The position numbers were made by a program, and so were the translations under genes. From assembly GCF_900099655.1 (NCBI RefSeq), contig NZ_FNDC01000013.1, positions 1 to 64,000 of the forward strand: 64,000 nucleotides of DNA, given 5' to 3'. The stretch's first letter is position 1. Each line of letters begins with the position of its first letter. Below the pieces are notes generated by a model. The model was not told the origin of the DNA and made no database searches. It was given only the letters and a program-made list of their open reading frames with translations. Positions 57,285 through 64,000 of the stretch are shown in pieces. Origin of the DNA: Planococcus glaciei (GTDB lineage Bacteria; Bacillota; Bacilli; Bacillales_A; Planococcaceae).

Positions 57285-57859
57285 AAAAAGTCGGGATATT
57301 GGGCGGAACTTTCAATCCGCCTCATATCGGCCATTTAATCATGGCCAACGAAGCGCTTCATGCCGTCGGTTTGGATGAAGTCCGCTTTATGCCCAATTAT
57401 ATTGCTCCGCACAAAGAAGTCTACGGCGCCGATGCAGCCCAGCGGCTCGAAATGACCCGGCTCGCAACCCAAGGGCATGAACAATTCCGCGTAGAAGATT
57501 ATGAAATCAGCCAAGGCGGCGTTTCGTATACGTTTGACACGATGAAAGCGATGATTCAGCGGGAACCGGAAACAACATTTTATTTCATTATCGGAGGCGA
57601 CAGCATCGAGGGGCTGCCTACCTGGCACCGGATTGATGAACTGGCGCAGATGGTCCGCTTTATCGGAATCCGGCGTCCGGGCTATTTGCACGAAAGCGCA
57701 TATCCCGTCTTGTTGATCGACTCGCCGGAACTTCATTTGTCCTCGACAATGCTCAGGGAACGCGTCGCTGCACAAGGAACCATCAAGTTTTTAGTGCCGG
57801 AAAAAGTGGAAGCTTTTATTCGAGAGGAGCGGTTATATGGACCAAAGCATGATGATTGA
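57281..57859 (+). CDS. nadD: Nicotinate-nucleotide adenylyltransferase
   Basis: NadD makes deamido-NAD from nicotinate mononucleotide. The 192-aa protein has GGTFNPPHIGHL (8-19, nucleotidyl-transferase HxGH), GGDSIEGLPTWHRIDEL and the LSSTMLRERV (ISSTxxR-type) motif near 152. It overlaps yqeI by 4 nt and yqeK by 23 nt. It is under the same NAD pathway that NiaR (13099) senses. Confidence 0.97.
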   Translation: MKKVGILGGTFNPPHIGHLIMANEALHAVGLDEVRFMPNYIAPHKEVYGADAAQRLEMTRLATQGHEQFRVEDYEISQGGVSYTFDTMKAMIQREPETTFYFIIGGDSIEGLPTWHRIDELAQMVRFIGIRRPGYLHESAYPVLLIDSPELHLSSTMLRERVAAQGTIKFLVPEKVEAFIREERLYGPKHDD

Positions 57860-58412
57860 AAAAGTGAAGGAACGGCTGCCGGAAAATCGGTACAATCATG
57901 TCAGAGGCGTTGTGGAAACAGCTGTCGCCTTGGCGGAAAAGTTCAATGTGCCGGCAGAAAAAGCGCGGATTGCGGCAATTTTGCATGATGTGGCGAAATT
58001 TTCGGATCGGGAATGGATGAAATCGATCATCATTTCCGAAAACATGGACCCGCTGCTGCTCGAGTACCATGCCGAATTATGGCATGCTCCGGTTGGCGCC
58101 TATGTCGCCCGGACAGAGTTCGGCGTGGAAGATGAAGATGTGCTGAACGCCGTCAAATACCATACGACCGGCCGCGCCGGCATGTCGGATCTTGAAAAAA
58201 TCATCTATATCGCCGACCTGGTCGAACCGAACCGCAAATTTACAGGTGTTGAAGAATTGCGTCAATTACAAGATCAGGGATTGGATGTTATGATGGAAGC
58301 CAGCATTAAACATACCATCGAGTTCCTGGTATCAAAAAATCAACCGGTGTATCCGGATTCACTGAAGTGTCATCAATACTTCGTGCAACAGAAAGGGAAA
58401 GTGAAAGAATGA
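57837..58412 (+). CDS. yqeK: HD-domain hydrolase YqeK (diadenosine tetraphosphatase)
   Basis: YqeK-type HD proteins symmetrically hydrolyse Ap4A to ADP. The 191-aa protein has NRYNHVRGVVETAVALAEKF (first His), AILHDVAKF (the HD pair, near 50) and HAPVGAYVAR and KYHTTGRAGM. An AGAGGAGCGG site precedes ATG 57837 inside the nadD end. It overlaps rsfS by 4 nt. Confidence 0.94.
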   Translation: MDQSMMIEKVKERLPENRYNHVRGVVETAVALAEKFNVPAEKARIAAILHDVAKFSDREWMKSIIISENMDPLLLEYHAELWHAPVGAYVARTEFGVEDEDVLNAVKYHTTGRAGMSDLEKIIYIADLVEPNRKFTGVEELRQLQDQGLDVMMEASIKHTIEFLVSKNQPVYPDSLKCHQYFVQQKGKVKE

Positions 58413-58747
58413 CTAAACAAACTTTACTACAAATGGCATACAATGCTGCCGAGGATAAAAAAGCTGAGGATATCGTCGTTTTGAACATGGAAGGCATTTC
58501 ATTGCTTGCCGACTATTTCATCATTTGCAGCGGTAATTCCGATCGCCAAGTGCAGGCAATTGCCAGAGAACTGATCGACCAGTCTGAAAAAGCTGGAAAC
58601 CCGGTGAAAAGCGTTGAAGGATTTGACGCGGCCCGCTGGATTTTAGTCGACCTAGGAGATGTCGTGGCTCACGTTTTCCATAAAGACGAGCGTTCGTACT
58701 ACAATCTTGAGCGCCTATGGAGAGAAGCACCGACAATGGAAATATGA
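58409..58747 (+). CDS. rsfS: Ribosomal silencing factor RsfS
   Basis: RsfS binds L14 and blocks 50S joining when nutrients are low. The 112-aa protein shows KKAEDIVVLNMEGISLLADY, then FIICSGNSDRQVQAIA and VDLGDVVAHVFHKDER. ATG 58409 overlaps the yqeK stop; its own ribosome site (GAAAGGGAAAG) is weak, so coupling is likely. It overlaps yqeM by 4 nt. Confidence 0.95.
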   Translation: MTKQTLLQMAYNAAEDKKAEDIVVLNMEGISLLADYFIICSGNSDRQVQAIARELIDQSEKAGNPVKSVEGFDAARWILVDLGDVVAHVFHKDERSYYNLERLWREAPTMEI

Positions 58748-59472
58748 GGTACGGAAAATTCGCATCGGTTTATGATGAACTGATGGAAGACATCCCGTAT
58801 GAAAAGTATGTGGAATGGGTTGCCGCTCATATCCAGTCCGGAAGAATTCTGGATCTGGCTTGTGGGACAGGCACCCTTTCGCAGCTTTTTAACGAAGTGG
58901 GCTTTGAGGTGACGGCGAGCGATTTGTCGGAAGAAATGCTGACAATCGCGAGCCAGCGTTTCCAGGAGGCCGGCCTGAGCATTCCGACGCTGCAGTTGTC
59001 GATGGACAATTTGGAGGGTCTGGACGGGTTTGACGCCGTGACCATTGCCATTGATTCACTCAATTATTTGGAAAAGGAAACGCAGGTGCAGCAGACTTTC
59101 AAAGAAGTGTTTGAAGCTTTGAATGCAGGCGGGCATTTTTTCTTTGACGTGCATTCCATCCATAAAGTGGATGCGGTCTATATGGACAGCCCGTTTGTTT
59201 TTGACGGAGAAGACGTCGCGTATATTTGGCATACGGAACCAGGGGACTACCCGCATAGTGTCGTCCACGACATTACGTTTTTTATCCGCCAAGGCCATTT
59301 GTTTGAACGCTTTGAGGAAACGCATGAACAGCGCACTTATGAAATCAAAGACTATACAGCGTGGCTGGAAGCAGCAGGTTTTGAAGTGGAATCGATCACC
59401 GCTGACTTTTCCGGTGAAGCGCCGGACGGGGAAAGCGAACGGATCTTTTTCCATGCGAAAAAACCATCATAG
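58744..59472 (+). CDS. yqeM: Class I SAM-dependent methyltransferase YqeM
   Basis: This 242-aa methyltransferase has the SAM loop ILDLACGTGTLSQLF (motif I, near 37), VTASDLSEEML, and DAVTIAIDSLNYL. The substrate is unknown. ATG 58744 overlaps the rsfS stop. It is the last gene of the yqe operon. In Bacillus comER lies between yqeM and comEA; it is absent here. Confidence 0.92.
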   Translation: MRYGKFASVYDELMEDIPYEKYVEWVAAHIQSGRILDLACGTGTLSQLFNEVGFEVTASDLSEEMLTIASQRFQEAGLSIPTLQLSMDNLEGLDGFDAVTIAIDSLNYLEKETQVQQTFKEVFEALNAGGHFFFDVHSIHKVDAVYMDSPFVFDGEDVAYIWHTEPGDYPHSVVHDITFFIRQGHLFERFEETHEQRTYEIKDYTAWLEAAGFEVESITADFSGEAPDGESERIFFHAKKPS

Positions 59473-59483
59473 CAATGACTAGG

Positions 59484-59512
59484 AACTGCCCGCGATTTGC
59501 GGGCAGTTTTTT
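59484..59512 (+). terminator. Terminator after yqeM
   Basis: AACTGCCCGC (59484-59493) and GCGGGCAGTT (59499-59508), followed by T. It separates the yqe operon from comE. Confidence 0.92.
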
Positions 59513-59538
59513 ATGTCAAAATAACGATAAAAACAGCA

Positions 59539-59567
59539 TAGACAATCCCTTTCCATTAATGTACAAT
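59539..59567 (+). promoter_or_regulatory. Promoter for comEA-EB-EC
   Basis: TAGACA (59539-59544), a 17-bp spacer and TACAAT (59562-59567). It overlaps the only in-frame upstream ATG (59559), which argues against that ATG as the comEA start. No ComK box was convincingly found. Confidence 0.6.
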
Positions 59568-59615
59568 TCAGACAGCTTCTATCTAATTGCTTCCTGGAGA
59601 AAAGAGGAATGCCCG

Positions 59616-60242
59616 CTGAAATTATCCGAACTCCAGAGCAAATTTGGCTGGCTGCTGATACCGGCCGCGGTACTTGTGCTAGTAGCATTTTATTTTTTGA
59701 ACCCCCAGGAAAAACCGGAAGAAAATCTTCAGGCATCCCTTGATTTGATCCAGGCTGAACCCCCACAGCAGACGGAAACCCCCACCCAAAATCCAGCACC
59801 AACCACCTTGATGGTCGACATTAAAGGCCAAGTAGCGAAACCCGGCGTTTATGAATTGCCAGTGGATTCACGCGTGACAGATGCCCTTGACGCGGCTGGC
59901 GGCTTTTTGCCAGCGGCTGAACCAAAAGCAATCAATTTGGCGATGAAAGTCGTGGACGAAATGGTCATTTACGTGCCGGAAATCGGCGAGGAAGCGGCAT
60001 TGCCGACGGCCCAGCCAGGCCCAGTGGCGGCAGGCAGCGCCAAAGAAGCGCTCGTCAACTTGAACACTGCCACAGATGTAGAGCTTATGACGCTGCCGGG
60101 GATCGGCCCTTCGAAAGCGGAAGCGATCATCGCCTACCGGACCGACAGCGGCAGCTTTCAGAAAATCGAAGACTTGAAGAATGTCACAGGCATCGGCGAT
60201 AAGACGTTTGAAAAATTGAAAGACAGCATCACCGTTAACTGA
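59616..60242 (+). CDS. comEA: DNA receptor ComEA
   Basis: ComEA binds incoming double-stranded DNA at the membrane. From CTG 59616 the protein has 208 aa: one membrane span (about 9-27, FGWLLIPAAVLVLVAFYFL), a Pro/Gln-rich linker, an SLBB domain (about 64-130, VDIKGQVAKPGVYELP) and two C-terminal helix-hairpin-helix motifs (LMTLPGIGPSKAEAII and NVTGIGDKTFEKLK). No in-frame ATG, GTG or TTG lies between the promoter and this point. The CTG has GAGGA seven bases upstream, so a rare CTG start is the best choice. The 3' neighbour comEB starts 84 bp later. Confidence 0.88.
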   Translation: MKLSELQSKFGWLLIPAAVLVLVAFYFLNPQEKPEENLQASLDLIQAEPPQQTETPTQNPAPTTLMVDIKGQVAKPGVYELPVDSRVTDALDAAGGFLPAAEPKAINLAMKVVDEMVIYVPEIGEEAALPTAQPGPVAAGSAKEALVNLNTATDVELMTLPGIGPSKAEAIIAYRTDSGSFQKIEDLKNVTGIGDKTFEKLKDSITVN

Positions 60243-60326
60243 AGGTGAGATGCGACCAATGAACGGTTGACGAAAATTTCCCCTCTGCTACACTTATTTT
60301 AGACTTATTAAGCAGGAGGCAATTAG

Positions 60327-60899
60327 ATGAAGCGAATAACGTGGGACCAATTTTTCATGGCGCAAAGCCATTTATTAGCACTTAGAAGCACCTGTACGAG
60401 ACTCGCGGTCGGAGCAACGATTGTCCGAGACCGGCGCATTATGGCAGGCGGCTATAACGGCTCCATTTCAGGGGGCGACCACTGCATCGACAAAGGATGT
60501 TATGTCGTGGACGGCCATTGTGTACGGACCATCCATGCGGAAATGAACGCCTTATTGCAATGCGCCAAATACGGCGTCAGCGTGAACGGGGCGGATATGT
60601 ATGTCAGCCATTTCCCTTGCCTCCAATGTTCAAAATCCATTATCCAGGCAGGAATTGCCCGGCTTTATTACGCGGCAGATTATAAAAACCATGCCTATGC
60701 GATTGAATTGTTCGAACAGGCAGGAGTCGAAGTGGTGCAAGTCATATTTGACGAGCGGAAAATCGACTTTTTAAGTGCTGAAAAAGCAGGCCTCTACATG
60801 GAAATGCTGGAGACTTTGCGTGAAAAAGGCGGCACCGAAGAAGAACTGGCCCATTATACAGAACGGGTGAATGCATTATTCGGAGAAGTCGAAGTTTAA
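60327..60899 (+). CDS. comEB: ComE operon protein 2 / dCMP deaminase family ComEB
   Basis: The 190-aa protein has the zinc-dependent deaminase signature: H70 and E72 in TIHAEMNALL, and C98-x2-C101 in HFPCLQCSK. GATIVRDRRIMAGGYNGSIS is the substrate side. In B. subtilis ComEB is dispensable for DNA uptake but helps polar localisation; it probably deaminates dCMP. AGGAGGCAA precedes the ATG. Confidence 0.94.
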   Translation: MKRITWDQFFMAQSHLLALRSTCTRLAVGATIVRDRRIMAGGYNGSISGGDHCIDKGCYVVDGHCVRTIHAEMNALLQCAKYGVSVNGADMYVSHFPCLQCSKSIIQAGIARLYYAADYKNHAYAIELFEQAGVEVVQVIFDERKIDFLSAEKAGLYMEMLETLREKGGTEEELAHYTERVNALFGEVEV

Positions 60900-60919
60900 A
60901 TCAGAATAGTTGGCTTTAC

Positions 60920-63172
60920 TTGGCGATAGCGATCGTCCTGGCTACTTTGGCAGCGCATGAAACACCGGTAACCCTTGTGTTCATGGCGCTGCTTTTTTGC
61001 TGGATGGGCTGGAAAAGGGAAGCTTTGCTGCACATCGGAATCATGGCGGTCTTAACAGCCGGTTTTTTTCTGCTGCAGGAAATTCGCAGCCAGGATTCGT
61101 TTGACTATAGCGCGCCGTATACGGGAGAACTCCGATTTGACGGCGATTATTCCATTGACGGCGACGGGCTGAGAGGGTTTGCCCGGCTGGACGGGGGCAC
61201 TCGTGTCTATGCCAAATACCGCATCGCAACGGCAGAAGAAAAAGCGGCTCTGGAAGAGAGTTTGTTTGAATCTTTGCTAGTTGTCGAAGGCGTATTCGAA
61301 GCGCCTTCTCCGCCGTCCCATCGGTTTTCTTTTGATATGCAAAAGTATTTGGACCATAACGGGGCCAAGCACATACTGGCTGTTGAATCGATTATAGGCG
61401 TGGAGCAGCGAGAAACGGTGATCAGTAAATTACATGGGCAGCGGCAATGGCTGAAAAAGCATATTCAACAGACGTTTCCGTCCAGTTTGGCTACAGAAGC
61501 GGAGGCGTTGCTGATCGGGGAGCAGGAAAACATGGCAAATGAAGACCGGCTCATGTACCAGACGCTTGGCATTACACATCTGTTTGCGATTTCCGGATTG
61601 CACGTCGCCATTCTTGTCGGCATTGTGTATTTTGTGCTCCTGCGGCTTAGGGTCCGGAAAGAAACCGCGCTGTTGCTGCTTCTTGGCATTTTGCCGGTGT
61701 ATGCAGTCCTCGCAGGAGGTGCACCTTCCGTCCTCCGTTCGGTGTTCATGGTAAGCGCGGTGCTTTTTGTCCGCCTTTTTAACCTGCGTGTTTCGATTGC
61801 GCATATTCTGCTCGGCAGTTTTGTCTTCTTTATTTTATGGAACCCTTTCATGATGTACGACATCGGCTTTCAATTGTCATACGGGGCGACGTTTGGCATT
61901 ATTTACTCCAGCCGCTTTTTGAAGGCGGACCAATCGGCTATTAAAAGCGGTCTGATTCTAACTGCGATTTCTCAAGTGACGCTGTATCCCTTGCTGCTTT
62001 TTCATTTCTACGAAATTTCCTTGTCGGCTTTCCTGGTCAACAGCCTTTTTGTGCCGCTTTACACCCTGTTTATTTTGCCGGCAAATCTCGTGCTTTTGGC
62101 GTTGACGTTTTTATTCCAGCCGGCAGCCGGATTTGTATTTGGAATATATGAACCGTTGAGGGGGATTATTGAAAAGCTCATGGTATGGCTGTCCGGGCTG
62201 CCTTATCAAATGTGGAATCCGGGAAAGCCGGAAGCGTGGATGGTCGCAGCCTTGTTTGTAAGCGTCCTGGTGTTTTACAGTTTGGCGGAGCAGGGTTTCC
62301 GCTATTGGCAGTTGCTGGTGCTGATCGTTCCGGCAGTTGTTTTCACGCTGCTGCCGTATTTTGATCCTGCATTGAAGGTGGCGTTTTTGGACGTCGGGCA
62401 AGGCGACAGTGCGGTCATTGAATTGCCTTACCGGCAAGGGGTGTATGTAATTGACAGCGGCGGGCTCCTGCGTTTTGATACGGAAGAATTCAAAAAGCGC
62501 GGCAGGCCCTATGAAGTCGGCAGGCAGATTGTGGCGCCGTATTTAAAAGGGAATGGGCTGTCGTCGGTGGATGTGCTGGTTTTGAGCCATGCCGATGCGG
62601 ACCACGCCGAAGGGGCGGAAGAACTGTTTCCGCTCCTGCGCATCAAAGAACTCCATTTATCTCCCGGCTCGCAGGCGGAAGGCATTATCCGGGACATCGC
62701 GCCGTTTGCGAAAGAAGCGGCCGTGCGGTTTCCAGGAAGGGGTTCAGGATGGGCGAAAGGCGGGGCAACATTCCGCTATTTGTCGCCGGCGGACGCGGAG
62801 TATGAAGGCAACAACGATTCGCTCGTGCTGCTGGTTGAGAGCGGGGAGTACCGGGTGTTGTTTACCGGAGATTTGGAAGAAGCCGGGGAACGCGATTTGG
62901 AAGCGGCCTACGGGCGGGCGTTGTCCGGGCTGACGGTGCTGAAAGTGGGACACCACGGCAGCAAGACATCGAGCAGCCAGGCGTTTTTGGAACTGGTGGA
63001 ACCGAAGCTGTCGATTTTTTCGACAGGGATTGATAACCGCTACGGGCATCCGAGTGAAGAAGTAGTTGACCGCTTTAACGCACTCGGCTTGCCGACCTTG
63101 AATACGGCTGATGCCGGCACCATCGAAATGGAAATCAAAAACGGCCAGGTGACGCTTCAAACCATGCGCTGA
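60920..63172 (+). CDS. comEC: DNA internalisation channel ComEC/Rec2
   Basis: ComEC carries single-stranded DNA across the membrane. The 750-aa protein has N-terminal spans, an OB-fold region (about 60-150), the competence domain of about eight spans (about 215-480, ITHLFAISGLHVAILVGIVY) and a C-terminal metallo-beta-lactamase-like domain with LSHADADHAEGAEELF (near 555) and KVGHHGSKTSSSQAF (near 675), likely the nuclease. The start is uncertain: TTG 60920 is the first in-frame candidate, but no Shine-Dalgarno precedes it and frame-compatible residues (NQNSWLYLA) continue upstream into the comEB end. Confidence 0.92.
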   Translation: MAIAIVLATLAAHETPVTLVFMALLFCWMGWKREALLHIGIMAVLTAGFFLLQEIRSQDSFDYSAPYTGELRFDGDYSIDGDGLRGFARLDGGTRVYAKYRIATAEEKAALEESLFESLLVVEGVFEAPSPPSHRFSFDMQKYLDHNGAKHILAVESIIGVEQRETVISKLHGQRQWLKKHIQQTFPSSLATEAEALLIGEQENMANEDRLMYQTLGITHLFAISGLHVAILVGIVYFVLLRLRVRKETALLLLLGILPVYAVLAGGAPSVLRSVFMVSAVLFVRLFNLRVSIAHILLGSFVFFILWNPFMMYDIGFQLSYGATFGIIYSSRFLKADQSAIKSGLILTAISQVTLYPLLLFHFYEISLSAFLVNSLFVPLYTLFILPANLVLLALTFLFQPAAGFVFGIYEPLRGIIEKLMVWLSGLPYQMWNPGKPEAWMVAALFVSVLVFYSLAEQGFRYWQLLVLIVPAVVFTLLPYFDPALKVAFLDVGQGDSAVIELPYRQGVYVIDSGGLLRFDTEEFKKRGRPYEVGRQIVAPYLKGNGLSSVDVLVLSHADADHAEGAEELFPLLRIKELHLSPGSQAEGIIRDIAPFAKEAAVRFPGRGSGWAKGGATFRYLSPADAEYEGNNDSLVLLVESGEYRVLFTGDLEEAGERDLEAAYGRALSGLTVLKVGHHGSKTSSSQAFLELVEPKLSIFSTGIDNRYGHPSEEVVDRFNALGLPTLNTADAGTIEMEIKNGQVTLQTMR

Positions 63173-63177
63173 AATAA

Positions 63178-63212
63178 AAAAAAGTTCCTGCAATTAAGCG
63201 GGAACTTTTTTT
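63178..63212. terminator. Bidirectional terminator between comEC and yqzM
   Basis: AAAGTTCCTGC (63181-63191) and GCGGGAACTTT (63198-63208), with A- and T-runs on the two sides. Confidence 0.9.
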
Positions 63213-63217
63213 TCTAT

Positions 63218-63352
63218 TTAGCGAGCTACAAATTGCACTACTGCCGCAATAATGAAGATAGCCGCAAAAAATACGAATGATACAACAAATCCCATTCCTG
63301 CGTCGATGGCGTCATTGCGCTTCGACTGTACGTTCTGTTCAAATTCATTCAT
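63218..63352 (-). CDS. yqzM: Small membrane protein YqzM
   Basis: This 44-aa protein starts MNEFEQNVQSKRNDAIDAG and has one hydrophobic span (about 20-42, GFVVSFVFFAAIFIIAAVV). It matches the YqzM family of Bacillales by sequence and by place between comEC and holA on the opposite strand. The ribosome site GGAGGGATAGC precedes the ATG. The function is unknown. Confidence 0.93.
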   Translation of the reverse strand: MNEFEQNVQSKRNDAIDAGMGFVVSFVFFAAIFIIAAVVQFVAR

Positions 63353-63508
63353 TGCTATCCCTCCTAATTCCCTCTTATTATAATTGAACGGCGTACAAAA
63401 ATCTAGATTGAACTGAAGATAATCCGCTGATAATGGAAGCTGACACAGAAATGTCGAAATACCAAAACGCCTGGAAATCCGATATAGTAGAGAGAGGAGG
63501 TGCGATTC

Positions 63509-64000
63509 ATGATCACTTCAATATGGAAAGCCATTCGAAACGGACAAATCGATCCTGTATACGTCATTACAGGGACCGAAAGTTATTTCATCGAAAAAAC
63601 TTTGGATTTATTAAAAACAAAACTGACAGACGGCGAACCGGAGTTCATCAATTTTGATCTGGACGAAGTGCCGGTGGATTATGTGATAGAAGAAGCGGAC
63701 ACCATTCCATTTTTCAGCGACCGCAAATTGATCATTGCCAAAAACGCCTCGTTCCTAAAAGCGGCGGAACGCGGCAAAGAGAAAATCGACCACAATTTGA
63801 AGGCGCTGGAAGCCTGGCTCGAAAATCCGCCATCGAGTTCGGTCACCGTTTTTGTCGCTCCTTATGAAAAACTGGACGAGCGCAAAAAAATAACCAAACT
63901 GATCAAGCAGCATGCGGTCATGGTTGAGGCGAAGGCCCTTCAGGCCAACGACTTGGAAGTGTGGGTGCAGCACGAAGCCAAACAGTTCGGCAAGCACATT
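63509..64000 (+). CDS. holA: DNA polymerase III delta subunit HolA, N-terminal part (cut by window end)
   Basis: HolA is the clamp-loader subunit that opens the beta clamp. Only 164 codons are in the window. They start MITSIWKAIRNGQIDPVYVI, followed by the degenerate nucleotide-binding region TGTESYFIEKTLDLLK, DLDEVPVDYVIEEADTIPFF and SDRKLIIAKNA, as in YqeN of Bacillus. ATG 63509 follows GAGAGGAGGTG. A GATAAT at 63429-63434 with TTGAAC (63408) may be its promoter, with a short 15-bp spacer. Confidence 0.93.
   Translation, partial: MITSIWKAIRNGQIDPVYVITGTESYFIEKTLDLLKTKLTDGEPEFINFDLDEVPVDYVIEEADTIPFFSDRKLIIAKNASFLKAAERGKEKIDHNLKALEAWLENPPSSSVTVFVAPYEKLDERKKITKLIKQHAVMVEAKALQANDLEVWVQHEAKQFGKHI

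Overview
The window is a stretch of a Gram-positive Bacillales chromosome. Gene order matches the Bacillus subtilis radC-mreBCD-minCD ... comE-holA segment almost gene for gene. The expected sporulation genes are absent from that order: spoIVFA/B between minD and rplU, bofC near ruvA, and spoVB between yajC and comN. Together with the GC-rich codon use (by eye, not computed), this suggests a non-sporulating member of the Planococcaceae (Planococcus/Planomicrobium type). That assignment is inference; no rRNA is present to test it.

Region 1 (1-3806) is accessory and visibly AT-rich. It holds the right end of an IS21-family element, a predicted nuclease-helicase (DUF2075 type), two unknown genes on the minus strand and a divergent XRE regulator. 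It ends exactly inside a broken radC, of which only the last 52 codons remain, so this is a mobile or defence island inserted in radC.

Region 2 (3810-21265) is core: cell shape and division (mreBCD, minCD), the rplU-prp-rpmA ribosomal set, spo0B-obg, pheB-pheA, niaR, ruvAB-queA-tgt-yajC, comN, secDF and a LapA-domain protein. Region 3 (21266-32113) carries recJ, apt, rel, dtd and the SH3-amidase yrvJ. Two accessory genes (a right-handed beta-helix pectate-lyase-like protein and a DJ-1/PfpI protein) sit between apt and rel, and a dispersed palindromic repeat occurs twice. Region 4 (32140-43786) holds T-box-controlled hisS-aspS, 6S RNA, tcdA, rarA, cymR-iscS-mnmA-yrrB and recD2. Region 5 (43787-53039) has T-box-controlled alaS, then yrzL-ruvX-yrzB, mltG, trmR-udk-greA, yrrS and mtnN. 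Region 6 (53092-64000) has divergent pssA/psd, the tightly overlapping yqeG-yqeH-aroE-yqeI-nadD-yqeK-rsfS-yqeM operon, comEA-EB-EC, yqzM and the start of holA.

The most unusual signal is a family of five intergenic tandem arrays with 20-21 bp units (about 8119-8301, 12811-12909, 13015-13056, 36360-36439, 43828-43929). All share a C-T-G-A-R-C-G type anchor. Each array has its own homogenised core, and each lies just 3' of an intrinsic terminator. No CRISPR array, tRNA or rRNA gene was found.
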